DNA of 64,000 bases from Neobacillus drentensis NBRC 102427. GTDB taxonomy: Bacteria; Bacillota; Bacilli; Bacillales; Cytobacillaceae. Shown here in pieces: positions 1 through 8,901 of this stretch; position 1 is the stretch's first letter, and the number at the start of each line of letters is the position of its first letter. Made by a program: the position numbers and the translations under genes. The stretch is taken from NCBI RefSeq assembly GCF_001591445.1, contig NZ_BCUX01000013.1, positions 1 to 64,000 of the forward strand, read 5' to 3'. The notes below the pieces were generated by a model. It did not search any database, was not told the origin of the DNA, and saw only the letters and a program-made list of their open reading frames with translations.

Positions 1-68
1 ATTTGGTTTGTGATTAACCATTTTGCACCTCACATGAATCCATTAATATGAAATAACGGGTTTTTGAC

Positions 69-302
69 TTATTTTTTTCGAAGGCTTCCCAATTCTTCCA
101 CTAATGCCTGCATTTCATTGGGACTAAATGAATTCTTTCTAAGTACCATGTCATAAATCTCTTTTAATTCCTCGTACATTTCTTCATCAAAATGAGAAGG
201 CTTTATGGCGCCAAGGTTCAGAACCTTAAGTTTTTCCTTTATTTGTTCAATCATATATTCGACATTCTCAATCGATTTTTCAGATAAATTCATTTCGGTC
301 AC
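69..302 (-). CDS. yfkK: UPF0435 family protein YfkK
   Basis: Small acidic soluble protein of 77 residues, mostly helical, with no membrane segment or signal peptide. The middle (GAIKPSHFDEEMYEELKEIY) and the end (SPNEMQALVEELGSLRK) match what I know of the UPF0435 (DUF1128) family, whose B. subtilis member is YfkK. No biochemical role is known for the family. It is transcribed away from the YtxH-like and yfkH genes to its right, as expected for the start of a yfk-type locus. Family assignment is confident; function is unknown. Confidence 0.85.
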   Translation of the reverse strand: MTEMNLSEKSIENVEYMIEQIKEKLKVLNLGAIKPSHFDEEMYEELKEIYDMVLRKNSFSPNEMQALVEELGSLRKK

Positions 303-522
303 CCTTTTCGAATTAATATATTCATCTTTTCATGTTGAAAATTATATGTCAATATAAACATCCTCGAATAACTCCAATTAGTTTAGCCAAAAAAGTGGAT
401 AAAAGTATCAACTGGACTTGCGTCGAAATCCGCTATGAAGCAAAATAAATGAAAGAGGGAGTTTGGTATTTTTTTTATGTGGTAATTTAATGATAATAAT
501 AATGATTAAAGGAGACGTTAAC
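303..522. other. divergent intergenic region
   Basis: About 220 AT-rich bases between two divergently transcribed genes. Promoters for both should lie here, but I see no clear consensus -35/-10 pair, riboswitch or repeat. Confidence 0.4.
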
Positions 523-894
523 ATGATAAAGAAAAATCAATTTTGGCGCGGAATGTTACTCGGGGCACTTGCTGGCGGGGCGATCAGCCTATTAGATAAA
601 CAAACACGCGAAGTAATGTGTGAAAATGTACAAAAAACCACTAGTAAGGTGACCTATGTTTTGAAAAATCCCGGAGAGGTAACTGAAAAGGTAAGGGAGA
701 CGGCAGAGAAATTAAAGACTACCGTTAAGCAGGTCAGTGAAGACATCACTTACATAACAGATAAAGTGGAGGAGTTCCGAGAAATAACCCCTCAGGTAAC
801 TGACATTTTGAAAGAAACGAAGGATGCCTTCACAAAAAGTGACGAAGAACTCCTATTAGCAGAAGTGGTGGGAGAAGAAGAAAAAATTCATTAA
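523..894 (+). CDS. YtxH-like general stress/membrane-anchored protein
   Basis: A 123-residue protein starting at the ATG preceded by GGAG about 8 bases upstream; an in-frame ATG at 463 lacks a ribosome site. It has a glycine-rich hydrophobic N-terminus (GMLLGALAGGAISLLD) typical of YtxH-type anchors. A long, charged, probably coiled-coil stretch rich in T, K, E and V follows. It ends 13 bases before yfkH and is probably co-transcribed with it. In B. subtilis a small gene (yfkI) sits at this place; I cannot confirm orthology from sequence alone. Confidence 0.65.
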   Translation: MIKKNQFWRGMLLGALAGGAISLLDKQTREVMCENVQKTTSKVTYVLKNPGEVTEKVRETAEKLKTTVKQVSEDITYITDKVEEFREITPQVTDILKETKDAFTKSDEELLLAEVVGEEEKIH

Positions 895-907
895 AAGGAG
901 GATGGAA

Positions 908-1744
908 ATGGAAAAGGGGGGGAATGTCCGCTCTTCTTTACTGAAATTACTTTGGCATAGAATCGATGAAGATGATCTTCCTGGATTAAGTGCACAGTTG
1001 GCCTATTACTTTCTATTGTCCTTATTTCCGCTCCTGATTGTTCTATTTACACTTTTGCCTTATATTCCGATACCTCATCAAGATATGCTGGGGCTGATAA
1101 GAGATTTTGCACCAGTGGAGGCAATGGACCTTATTGAGAAAAATGTCCATGATATTATGAACGACCGGAATGGCGGTCTGCTTTCGTTCGGGATCATCGG
1201 TACAATTTGGTCGGCGTCAAACGGAATCGAGGCCATTGTAAAGGCATTAAATAAGGCATACAACGTCAAAGAGAGCCGCTCATTTATAGTTTCTAGAGGA
1301 ATGGCTATTCTATTAACCTTTGGAATGATTTTGGTTCTAATTCTTGCGATTGTTCTTCCAATATTCGGCAGAGAAATAGGTCTATTTTTATTTTCTCGAA
1401 TGGGCTATACCACAGAATTTATTAAGTTATGGGATACGCTTAGCAGGCTGGTTAGTGCGATTATTTTGTTCCTAATTTTTACAGGATTGTATTGGATTGC
1501 ACCGAATGTAAAATTAAAATGCCGTAGTGCCTTTCCGGGGGCCGCTTTTGCAACCATTGGATGGATTATTTCCTCGCTTGGCTTAACATTTTATGTGGGA
1601 AATATCAGTAATTATTCGCTAACCTATGGCAGTATTGGGGCAATAATTGTCTTAATGATCTGGTTGTACATATCGGCATTTATTATTATTTTAGGTGGAG
1701 AAATAAATGCCTTTTATAGTGAAAAAAGCCGTAAAAACTGCTAA
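908..1744 (+). CDS. yfkH: YihY/BrkB family membrane protein YfkH
   Basis: Integral membrane protein of about 278 residues with roughly six hydrophobic segments. It carries family signatures near the N-terminus (LSAQLAYYFLLSLFPLLI) and later (GTIWSASNGIEAIVKALNKA and YGSIGAIIVLMIWLYISAFI), typical of YihY/virulence-factor BrkB proteins, once misnamed ribonuclease BN. The true function of the family is unsettled. The ATG at 908 is preferred over the one at 902 because AAAGGAGG ends right before 902. It follows the YtxH-like gene closely, as in the B. subtilis yfk region. Confidence 0.85.
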   Translation: MEKGGNVRSSLLKLLWHRIDEDDLPGLSAQLAYYFLLSLFPLLIVLFTLLPYIPIPHQDMLGLIRDFAPVEAMDLIEKNVHDIMNDRNGGLLSFGIIGTIWSASNGIEAIVKALNKAYNVKESRSFIVSRGMAILLTFGMILVLILAIVLPIFGREIGLFLFSRMGYTTEFIKLWDTLSRLVSAIILFLIFTGLYWIAPNVKLKCRSAFPGAAFATIGWIISSLGLTFYVGNISNYSLTYGSIGAIIVLMIWLYISAFIIILGGEINAFYSEKSRKNC

Positions 1745-1824
1745 TAGTTACCTTCATGAAAATAGCCCATCTGTTTAAACTAAGATAGAAGGCTAATTAA
1801 TTTAACTTCAGGGAGGTCACTAAC

Positions 1825-1929
1825 ATGACAAAGAAGACTAAAAAAGATGGCGGTACAAAACAAAAAGGTAAGGGAAGTAAAGGAAATAAAACTTCCAGTT
1901 CTGCGAACGGCTCAAATGGCTATCACTAA
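1825..1929 (+). CDS. small basic Lys/Gly/Ser-rich protein
   Basis: A 34-codon reading frame starting MTKKTKKDGG and ending SANGSNGYH. A good ribosome site (GGGAGG) lies 8 bases upstream and a strong hairpin terminator begins about 20 bases after the stop. The product would be very basic, low in complexity and unstructured. Short lysine-rich peptides like this occur in spore formers, but I do not recognise this one. The start context and terminator support expression; the function is unknown. Confidence 0.5.
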   Translation: MTKKTKKDGGTKQKGKGSKGNKTSSSANGSNGYH

Positions 1930-1946
1930 TGGGTTACAATCCCTAT

Positions 1947-1982
1947 AAAAAAAGGCCGGATGAATTTTCATCCGGTCTTCTT
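1947..1982. terminator. bidirectional terminator
   Basis: An 11-base stem (GGCCGGATGAA paired with TTCATCCGGTC) is flanked by A-runs on the left and T-rich sequence on the right. It can end both the small + strand gene and the zosA-like gene on the - strand. Confidence 0.85.
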
Positions 1983-1987
1983 ATGGT

Positions 1988-4009
1988 TTATTTTAATAAT
2001 CTTAGGCTATTTAGAATAACTAAAATAGTACTGCCTTCATGACCGATTACTCCATAGGGCAAATCGAGCATCTGAAAGAAATTCGATGAAATTAAGAGCA
2101 TGATAACGGTGATGGAGAAAATAACATTTTGCTTAATAATTCTATTCATACGCTTCGAAAGATCAATCGCCTCGGCAATTCGCGGCAAGTCATTCTTCAT
2201 TAGGACAATATCCGCAGTCTCAAGGGCAACATCCGTGCCACCGCCCATGGCAATACCGACATTAGCAATTGCCAATGCAGGTGCATCATTAATCCCATCA
2301 CCAACCATCGCCACTGTTTGAAACTTTGCTTTCAAACTCTTAAGTTTTTCGACTTTGACCTCGGGTAAGCATTCGGCGAAAAATTCATCGACATGGCTTT
2401 CATTGGCAATCGCATGAGCTGTCTTCTCACTATCACCTGTCAGCATAACTGTATGGATACCTTGCTTTCTTAAATGGTCAATCGCAAGCTTTGTTTCCTC
2501 GCGCACGACATCCTTCATGGCAATGATTGCACTCAGTTCACCGTTTATCTCAATAAATACAAGTGTATTGCCAAGACTTGCAAGGTCTCTTGCTTTACCT
2601 TCAGCAAATGTGTCAATATGTTCATTGTCAACAAAGGCAGCCTTACCAATTTTCCACTGTTCTCCGTTAATGGTCGCCCGAACACCCCAGCCTGGTACAT
2701 CCTCAAGGCTTTCTGGATAAAGTAGTTCCTTGGTGATGTTCGATTTCACGTAGTTCACAATCGCGTTTGCGAGCGGGTGGTTCGAATGGCTTTCAATTGA
2801 AGCTGCTTTCCAAATAAGATCCTTTTTATCAAGCCCTTCTTTAACAAACACTTCAGTTACTTCCGGTTTTCCTTTGGTAAGTGTTCCCGTTTTGTCAAAA
2901 GCAATTGCCCCAAGATGGCTTAAATTTTCAAGATGAACCCCGCCCTTAACCAATATCCCATGCCTTGCCCCATTAGAGATGGCAGATAAAGTGGCCGGCA
3001 TAATGGAAGCAACTAGGGCACAGGGGGATGCAACCACTAATAAAATCATTGCCCTGTAAAAGGATTCCTGCCAACTCCAGCCTAATATAAAGTGTGGAAG
3101 GAAGAACATCAGTAACACAACTGATAGAACTACTTTTACATAGGTTCCTTCAAAACGTTCAATAAACTGCTGGCTGGGAGATTTCTCACTTTGAGCAGAT
3201 TGAACGAGTTGAATAATTTTATGAAATAGGGTATCATGACTTTCTTTTGTAACTTGGACTGTAATTGCGCCAGTCATGTTAACCGTTCCGGCAAATACAG
3301 TTTCCTCTGCCCCCTTTGAAACAGGCATAGATTCTCCCGTTATCGCTGCTTCATCGATATTCGTGTGTCCTTTGATGATCATGCCATCAGAAGGGACACG
3401 TTCCCCAGGCTTAATTAAAATAAGATCACCGACACGAAGCACTGAAACTGGAACTTTTTTTTCATAACCACTTGAGATAAGCAAGGCTTCATCTGGCTGA
3501 AGCTTCATTAAAGAGGAAATTTCTTTGTGGCTTTTATTCATGGTATAGGTTTCTAATGCTCCACTAACAGCGAAAATGAAAATGAGCATAGCACCTTCTG
3601 TCCAGTAACCAATAATGGCTGATCCGATTGCAGCAAAAATCATTAACATTTCAACATTTAATTCTTTATTTTCATAGGTCGCTTCAATACCCTCTTTTGC
3701 CTTTGCAAATCCACCAATAACAAAAGCCAGAAGGTAAGCAATGATTGAATCCGCACCATCTCCATACTTATCAAGGATCCAGCCAGCTGCGATAAATCCA
3801 CCACTTAAACCAGCCGCAATTAATTCTGCGTGCGGTTTAATTTTTTCTAAGAAACCTACTTTGTTTATACTCTTTGTTAGAGCCTTTGCTTCGGTATTCA
3901 ATGAATCTCCCTCCCCATTATCTAATTGATAAGAATAATCAAAGTCAATCCCCTTAAAAAACACGAAAGCTGTCATCAAAGAGATGACAGCAACATTCTT
4001 AAATTTCAC
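1988..4009 (-). CDS. zosA: ZosA-like zinc-transporting P1B-type ATPase
   Basis: Heavy-metal P-type ATPase of about 673 residues with a metal-site SPC motif (VVASPCALVAS), a DKTGTLT phosphorylation site (Asp near residue 372), a TGES actuator loop and the GDGIND hinge. There is no N-terminal HMA domain or CxxC. Sequence stretches such as LLAFVIGGFAKAKEGIE and LPYGVIGHEGSTILVILN closely match B. subtilis ZosA (YkvW), a peroxide-induced zinc importer. The GTG start with AAAGG 8 bases upstream is preferred. The longer frame to 4117 begins with TTG, has no ribosome site and overlaps the MFS gene. ZosA is not part of the B. subtilis yfk region, so this is a local insertion or rearrangement. Zinc specificity is inferred from homology. 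Confidence 0.88.
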   Translation of the reverse strand: MKFKNVAVISLMTAFVFFKGIDFDYSYQLDNGEGDSLNTEAKALTKSINKVGFLEKIKPHAELIAAGLSGGFIAAGWILDKYGDGADSIIAYLLAFVIGGFAKAKEGIEATYENKELNVEMLMIFAAIGSAIIGYWTEGAMLIFIFAVSGALETYTMNKSHKEISSLMKLQPDEALLISSGYEKKVPVSVLRVGDLILIKPGERVPSDGMIIKGHTNIDEAAITGESMPVSKGAEETVFAGTVNMTGAITVQVTKESHDTLFHKIIQLVQSAQSEKSPSQQFIERFEGTYVKVVLSVVLLMFFLPHFILGWSWQESFYRAMILLVVASPCALVASIMPATLSAISNGARHGILVKGGVHLENLSHLGAIAFDKTGTLTKGKPEVTEVFVKEGLDKKDLIWKAASIESHSNHPLANAIVNYVKSNITKELLYPESLEDVPGWGVRATINGEQWKIGKAAFVDNEHIDTFAEGKARDLASLGNTLVFIEINGELSAIIAMKDVVREETKLAIDHLRKQGIHTVMLTGDSEKTAHAIANESHVDEFFAECLPEVKVEKLKSLKAKFQTVAMVGDGINDAPALAIANVGIAMGGGTDVALETADIVLMKNDLPRIAEAIDLSKRMNRIIKQNVIFSITVIMLLISSNFFQMLDLPYGVIGHEGSTILVILNSLRLLK

Positions 4010-4073
4010 TTTATTTACCTTTATCTTACCACATATTTTATGCTTAAGATATGAATTTGCTCCATAATAGGGA

Positions 4074-5252
4074 TTAAGATTTTTGTTGTTCGAAAGCCAA
4101 AAAAGTTTTTTTTCCAAAAGCGAAGATGATAATAGATAAGGCTAAAAGCATTGTGCTAATGATATAGAAGAAACTCACATTTTCGGAGAATTTAATGAAC
4201 AATCCCCCAATGATAGGTCCACTTAAAGACCCAAGACTAAAAAAGATCCCACATAGTAAATTTCCTGTCGGAAGAAGGCTCTTTGGAACCAAATCGGTCA
4301 TGTAGCTAATACCGAGCGAGAAGGTAGAACCGACTATCATCCCAGAAATGAGGAAAGCTACAAACAGTCCAACAAAGGAGTGCTCCAGGAAACTGGCTGC
4401 TGTAAAGCTGAAAAATCCCAAAAAAAGAATAGTTATTAAGAGATTTTTGCGCCCATACTTATCGCTAATGATTCCTAATGGCAGTTGGGTAATAATACTA
4501 CCGACGGCAAAAGCCGCTAACACCATGGAAACACTGGTTACGTCTATACCCATTCTTAATGCATAGACAGGAAAACTGCCGTTTAAGGAGGATTCTAAGA
4601 AGCCGTATGAAAAGGGCGGCAAGAAAGCAACCCAACCGTATTTCAATGCCTTCCTAAACTGTTTGATCGTTGCTAAGAATGAATTGATACCAGCTTCCTG
4701 TTCAGGAAGTTCATTTTTAAGAGTAAAAACAAACACCCAGCCAATAAAACATAAAATCGAGGAGACAATAAAGGGCAGCGATTGATTTACGTTTACTAAT
4801 GGTGTCATTAGAGGACCAGAGGCAAAACCAATCCCAAAAAACAGGCCATATAGTGAAATGTTTCGTCCCCTTCTTGCAGCCGGAGAAGAGGAAGTGATCC
4901 ACGTTTGTGTGGCAAAATGGAGGGAATGGTCGCCAATGCCAATCAGCAACCTTAGGGCAAACCAAAACCAAAAGGTCTTCCATAATGGAAACAAAGCGAG
5001 TGAGACAATGACGAGCGCCCCTCCAAAGATAATCACTGGTTTATACCCGTATTTTCGGAGCGGCATTTCCATAAAAGGGGACACAAGTAAAATTCCGATA
5101 TAGAGTGCTGTGGCATTTAAGCCATTTAATGAAGGAGAGACGCCACTTTGCTCAAAAATGACTGCAATAAGCGGTAACAGCATTCCTTGCGAAAAACCAG
5201 AAATAGCCACGATACTTACCAATATCCAGAAACGATGGTTATTTTTATTCAT
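4074..5252 (-). CDS. yfkF: MFS transporter, YfkF-like
   Basis: A 392-residue major facilitator protein with 12 predicted membrane segments. Segment 1 is GFSQGMLLPLIAVIFEQSGV, and a typical loop 8-9 motif (GIISDKYGRKNLLI) follows the central break. It resembles DHA1-type efflux carriers. It lies next to chaA (yfkE), which is divergent, the arrangement expected for yfkF in B. subtilis. Its 3-prime end is followed 64 bases later by the likely start of the zosA-like gene on the same strand. Substrate unknown. Confidence 0.8.
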   Translation of the reverse strand: MNKNNHRFWILVSIVAISGFSQGMLLPLIAVIFEQSGVSPSLNGLNATALYIGILLVSPFMEMPLRKYGYKPVIIFGGALVIVSLALFPLWKTFWFWFALRLLIGIGDHSLHFATQTWITSSSPAARRGRNISLYGLFFGIGFASGPLMTPLVNVNQSLPFIVSSILCFIGWVFVFTLKNELPEQEAGINSFLATIKQFRKALKYGWVAFLPPFSYGFLESSLNGSFPVYALRMGIDVTSVSMVLAAFAVGSIITQLPLGIISDKYGRKNLLITILFLGFFSFTAASFLEHSFVGLFVAFLISGMIVGSTFSLGISYMTDLVPKSLLPTGNLLCGIFFSLGSLSGPIIGGLFIKFSENVSFFYIISTMLLALSIIIFAFGKKTFLAFEQQKS

Positions 5253-5343
5253 AGAACTTCCTCAATTCTGAAAGGTCATTCATTATTTTTAATAGTACCT
5301 AAATGATGGTACCGAGAAAAACTTCCATTTGCAAGTGAAAAAT

Positions 5344-5382
5344 CTTACCTAGACATTTGTGTGTCTATTAGGTAAATTAAGG
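5344..5382. promoter_or_regulatory. inverted repeat upstream of chaA
   Basis: An imperfect hairpin or operator: TTACCTAGACA pairs with TGTCTATTAGGTAA around a short loop, with a 3-base bulge. It sits about 70 bases before the chaA start in the divergent yfkF-chaA region. It may be an operator or a leader hairpin; it lacks a T-tail. Confidence 0.45.
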
Positions 5383-5449
5383 AATAAAAGGAAAAAAATG
5401 ATATGTAGAGATGTTAAGCAGATTACATATAGATTATGGAGGGAATACA

Positions 5450-6505
5450 GTGAACAGGATTTTTATGCTTATGACACTTATTGGGGTACCACTTTCAGTG
5501 ATTGGATCACTTATGCATTGGTCTAATATCATTTTATTTATCATTTATTGTTTAACGATCGTAGCATTAGCCAGTTTTATGGGGAGGGCAACAGAGAGTC
5601 TTGCCATCGTGGCAGGGCCGCGAATTGGCGGACTATTAAATGCCACCTTTGGTAATGCAGTAGAGCTTATTATTTCTATCTTTTCATTGAAGGCTGGACT
5701 TATTGGCATTGTGCTAGCCTCATTAACGGGTTCCGTGCTCGGAAACTTACTTCTTGTGGCAGGACTATCTTTTTTTATTGGGGGCATAAAATTTAAGCGA
5801 CAATCTTTTAATGTATACGATGCTCGACACAATTCAGGACTGCTTATGTTTGCTGTTATTATTGCCTTTGTCATTCCGGAAGTTTTTTCGATGCACATGA
5901 ATGAAACGAAAACTCTTTCTTTAAGTATCGGAATTTCAATCATTCTGATTATCCTTTATCTGGCTGCTTTATTCTTTAAGCTGGTAACCCATCGAGGTGT
6001 GTATCAGCACGGTAATGAAAAACCGGTACATGAGGAAGAAGAACCGGAATGGAGTAAAGGGAAGGCGATTGCTGTCCTTTTTGTGGCCACAATAGCAGTT
6101 GCATACATTTCTGAACACCTTGTCCATACCTTTGAATATGTTGGAGAAACACTCGGTTGGTCTGAATTGTTTATTGGGGTGATTATCGTGGCGATTGTTG
6201 GTAATGCAGCAGAACATGCCTCGGCGGTAGTCATGGCCTTTAAAAACAAAATGGATATTGCGGTAGAAATCGCAATTGGTTCTACCTTGCAAGTGGCCAT
6301 GTTTGTTTTACCCGTACTTGTCCTTGTTTCTCTATTCTTTGAAACCACGATGCCGCTTCTTTTTAGCTGGCAGGAATTAATTGCAATGGTTTCATCGGTA
6401 CTCCTGATGGTAGTCATCTCTAACGACGGCGAATCCAATTGGTTTGAAGGGTTAACTTTAATGGCTGCCTATTTGATTATGGGAATCGGCTTTTACTTAC
6501 TCTAA
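5450..6505 (+). CDS. chaA: calcium/proton antiporter ChaA (YfkE, CAX family)
   Basis: A 351-residue CAX-type cation/proton exchanger. It has about 11 membrane segments and the two pseudo-symmetric alpha repeats of the family: N-terminal GGLLNATFGNAVELIIS and C-terminal IVGNAAEHASAVVMAFKNKM. These hold the paired Asn/Glu residues that bind Ca2+ in the B. subtilis protein. A charged cytoplasmic loop (EKPVHEEEEPEW) separates the halves. The GTG start has GGAGGG 8 bases upstream, and the ensuing MNRIF start matches the B. subtilis one; the ATG at 5411 has no ribosome site. A strong terminator follows. Confidence 0.92.
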   Translation: MNRIFMLMTLIGVPLSVIGSLMHWSNIILFIIYCLTIVALASFMGRATESLAIVAGPRIGGLLNATFGNAVELIISIFSLKAGLIGIVLASLTGSVLGNLLLVAGLSFFIGGIKFKRQSFNVYDARHNSGLLMFAVIIAFVIPEVFSMHMNETKTLSLSIGISIILIILYLAALFFKLVTHRGVYQHGNEKPVHEEEEPEWSKGKAIAVLFVATIAVAYISEHLVHTFEYVGETLGWSELFIGVIIVAIVGNAAEHASAVVMAFKNKMDIAVEIAIGSTLQVAMFVLPVLVLVSLFFETTMPLLFSWQELIAMVSSVLLMVVISNDGESNWFEGLTLMAAYLIMGIGFYLL

Positions 6506-6513
6506 TTCACATT

Positions 6514-6558
6514 AAAAAGAGACTCTAAGCCTAATGGTGGCTTGGAGTCTCTTTTTAA
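6514..6558 (+). terminator. terminator of chaA
   Basis: Long stem: AAAAAGAGACTCTAAGCC pairs with GGCTTGGAGTCTCTTTTT, followed by a T-run, 9 bases after the chaA stop. Confidence 0.92.
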
Positions 6559-6893
6559 ATTTATAACATTTTAAATTCCTTCATGTACAGAGTAAATCAC
6601 CTTACGTGTGATATAATGAAAAATAGCTTTTTGTAGGGTTAAGTATCAATCGCTTTTCTCTGGGCCATCAATCACCATCCTTCATGTTAATTTAGATACA
6701 TGAACACGAGTGTTGAATCTCATATAAGACGGGAATCCCAACCTCCTTATGAATAAATAGGTTAATGGTAAGCGAATTGAGTACGGCCCTCCTTACTTGG
6801 TAGATTAAGTTTATTATAAAATAAAATTAAAATTTTGTAAATGTTCTGATTATTACACTTATGTTACTTTTTCAAAAAAAAAAGGAGCGACAC
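6559..6893. other. intergenic region without recognised gene
   Basis: About 335 bases. The last 60 are very AT-rich and lead into the ribosome site of the next gene. The middle (6640-6800) is more GC-balanced and contains CCTCC-type runs that read as ribosome sites on the - strand, which hints at old gene debris. I could not identify a protein or RNA family. Confidence 0.35.
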
Positions 6894-7511
6894 ATGAAAT
6901 TACTTATTAGAGCTCTATTTTTCATTTTCGGTTTAGCAATTATGACTTTCGGTGTTTGTATGACAATTAAAGTAGCAGAAATCGGTGTAGGAGCATGGGA
7001 TGCCTTAAATGTCAGCCTAACGGAAAAGGTTGGGTTATCGGTGGGAAAATGGGTGATGATTGACGGGGCAGTCTTAGTCATCGTTGTGTCTTTATTATTG
7101 AAAAAAAGACCGGATTTGCTTTCGCTGCTAACCATTATAATCATCGGTTCTCTGGTTGATTTTTGGTTGGGTACTGTTTTTGAATTATTTGAAGTCAACC
7201 AATTGATAGGGAAAATTGGGATGTTATTGATTGGGATCTTGATCATTGGATTTGGTGCATCTATTTATATTCAGGCCAAGTTCCCACAAAGTCCAATTGA
7301 TAATTTTATGTTAGCGATAAAGGAACGGTTTCATGTGAATTTAATGGTTGCGAAGACAATTGGGGAAATTACCGCCTTAATTCCAGCATTTTTCCTAAAC
7401 GGTCCTATTTCATACGGAACTATAGTTATTACGTTTACGGTTGGACCTGCCATTCAATTGTTTTTTCCATTTTTTGAAAAATTAATGGTGCGTCTTCAAG
7501 CGAAATATTGA
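6894..7511 (+). CDS. YczE/YitT-family membrane protein
   Basis: Membrane protein of 205 residues with five hydrophobic segments. It begins MKLLIRALFFIFGLAIMTFG, followed by KVAEIGVGAWDALNVSLTEK, a signature of the YczE/YyaS/YitT group, and later PQSPIDNFMLAIKERF. The ATG with AAAGGAG 8 bases upstream is chosen over the earlier in-frame ATG at 6861. Family members are uncharacterised inner-membrane proteins; in B. subtilis YczE affects lipopeptide synthesis. It interrupts the otherwise conserved chaA-yfkD order. Confidence 0.8.
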   Translation: MKLLIRALFFIFGLAIMTFGVCMTIKVAEIGVGAWDALNVSLTEKVGLSVGKWVMIDGAVLVIVVSLLLKKRPDLLSLLTIIIIGSLVDFWLGTVFELFEVNQLIGKIGMLLIGILIIGFGASIYIQAKFPQSPIDNFMLAIKERFHVNLMVAKTIGEITALIPAFFLNGPISYGTIVITFTVGPAIQLFFPFFEKLMVRLQAKY

Positions 7512-7599
7512 AATTATTACTAGGATGGATAAAATATATCAACTCCGAAAAAACTAGTAGCAGACTGATTAATGCTATTTAGTGAAAGGAGTTTCGCTC

Positions 7600-8409
7600 G
7601 TGAAGAGAAATATCTCTATTCTAATAACCATGCTATTAATGTTAACTTTTATTCCGTCTGCCTACGCCCAAAAGGTCCCGGTGAAAAAAGTCGCGGTAAA
7701 ATACCAAGTCCCGCCTTCGGTTCGGAATATTACTAAGGAAAATACGTATCCGAATTCGACCCAGGACCTGCCATTATTGCAACCCAGTGATTTAACGAAG
7801 AAGTTGATTAATTCTTCCAAGGTCAAGATTGAAAATCCGGATTTAATACGGATGCTGAATGAATCAAGTATTAATAGCACACCATTTGCGATTGGTTATC
7901 GTGCCATCGTTTACTTAGGTCAGTGGCCCTTGAATTATGAATCCACTGAGACCTCCCCAAATTGGGAGTTCCAAAAGATTAACACCAACTACTTTGATAA
8001 TCGCGGCGGGAAAGTACCCTATCAGATCAAATATGTTCAGGAGTCGCAAAAGATTATCAGAGGCGGGCTGACTGCTAAAATCGCCAATGCTGAAGATGTG
8101 AAAAAAATGATGCTATTAAAGGCAATGGAAAAAACGCAACTTCCCCTTTCATTCGATACGATTATTGGTGCAGGCACGAAGAATGACCATATTTATAACA
8201 TCCCGCCGAACCGCTTGGGCTATTTATTTGCCTATGCACCGGGTGTAAATGAAAAAGGTAAAGTAACCTACGGAGAAGTTTACTTAATGCTAAAAGGAAG
8301 TAAAAAGTTTATCGTGATTAAAAATGTCACCTCGCAAGGGATTGGAGCTTGGATCCCGGTGCAGGACTATGTTTCCTTTGGCTTTGCGGCATCTGAACGG
8401 CCACGCTGA
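7600..8409 (+). CDS. yfkD: YfkD family secreted protein
   Basis: A 269-residue protein with a clear Sec signal peptide (MKRNISILITMLLMLTFIPS, then AYAQ) and no further membrane segment. The mature part is basic and proline-rich at first (PVKKVAVKYQVPPSV). It has blocks such as SINSTPFAIGYRAIVYLGQW that I associate with the YfkD family of Bacillaceae. The function is unknown; it is probably extracytoplasmic. The GTG start has AAAGGAG about 10 bases upstream. Its position after chaA fits the B. subtilis order yfkE-yfkD. Confidence 0.8.
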   Translation: MKRNISILITMLLMLTFIPSAYAQKVPVKKVAVKYQVPPSVRNITKENTYPNSTQDLPLLQPSDLTKKLINSSKVKIENPDLIRMLNESSINSTPFAIGYRAIVYLGQWPLNYESTETSPNWEFQKINTNYFDNRGGKVPYQIKYVQESQKIIRGGLTAKIANAEDVKKMMLLKAMEKTQLPLSFDTIIGAGTKNDHIYNIPPNRLGYLFAYAPGVNEKGKVTYGEVYLMLKGSKKFIVIKNVTSQGIGAWIPVQDYVSFGFAASERPR

Positions 8410-8422
8410 TAATGATTTAAAT

Positions 8423-8452
8423 GGACTCCTGATCGTGGGGGTCTTTTTATTT
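8423..8452 (+). terminator. weak terminator of yfkD
   Basis: A short stem (GGACTCC with GGGGGTC) is followed by TTTTTATTTTT, 14 bases after the yfkD stop. Confidence 0.6.
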
Positions 8453-8542
8453 TTAAAAAATAGGGCAAAATATGATTAATTGATTGTCAAAGGATCAATT
8501 TTTCGGTAGGATGAGAACGTTAACGAAAAGGAGTGAAACCGC

Positions 8543-8740
8543 TTGGGTAGTCCAATTGAAGATAAAAATACACAAGTCAATTTTTTAAAACAACGCTTAA
8601 ATATGTTCATTGATGTGCTCGATGCCATTGATCCGGAGGATACGGATCTCGAGGATATTGACCGCTTAATTTCAATGTTAGATGATATGGAATCTAAATG
8701 CAGAGAATTTAATAACCGTGAAGTGAGTGAGTCTGTTTAA
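8543..8740 (+). CDS. yfjT: SE1561/YfjT family small protein
   Basis: An acidic helical protein of 65 residues. The segment VNFLKQRLNMFIDVLDAIDP plus the run of Asp/Glu (EDTDLEDIDRLISMLDDM) is characteristic of the SE1561 family (B. subtilis YfjT). The TTG start has AAAAGGAG 9 bases upstream. Function unknown. The stop codon is embedded in a small terminator hairpin. Confidence 0.8.
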   Translation: MGSPIEDKNTQVNFLKQRLNMFIDVLDAIDPEDTDLEDIDRLISMLDDMESKCREFNNREVSESV

Positions 8741-8758
8741 TCAACAGGCTTTTTTTAT
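8729..8758 (+). terminator. terminator of yfjT
   Basis: AGTCTGTT pairs with AACAGGCT around the loop TAATC, followed by seven T; the stem overlaps the stop codon. Confidence 0.7.
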
Positions 8759-8901
8759 TGAATTTATTTCCTTTAGCAAACAAGTAAACGATTCCAAGCT
8801 AATCCTTTAATTCAAGTGGTTTTAGGAGTATAATATAAACGTGCAAAAAATTGTAAAATTGAAAAAGATTACTGGGGAACATTGGGAGAGGGGTACTCGA
8901 A

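Noticed and set aside
6620-6800. An insertion-sequence remnant upstream of the YczE/YitT gene
   Set aside because: Base composition shifts and - strand ribosome-like sites are present, but no transposase motif or terminal repeat could be read.
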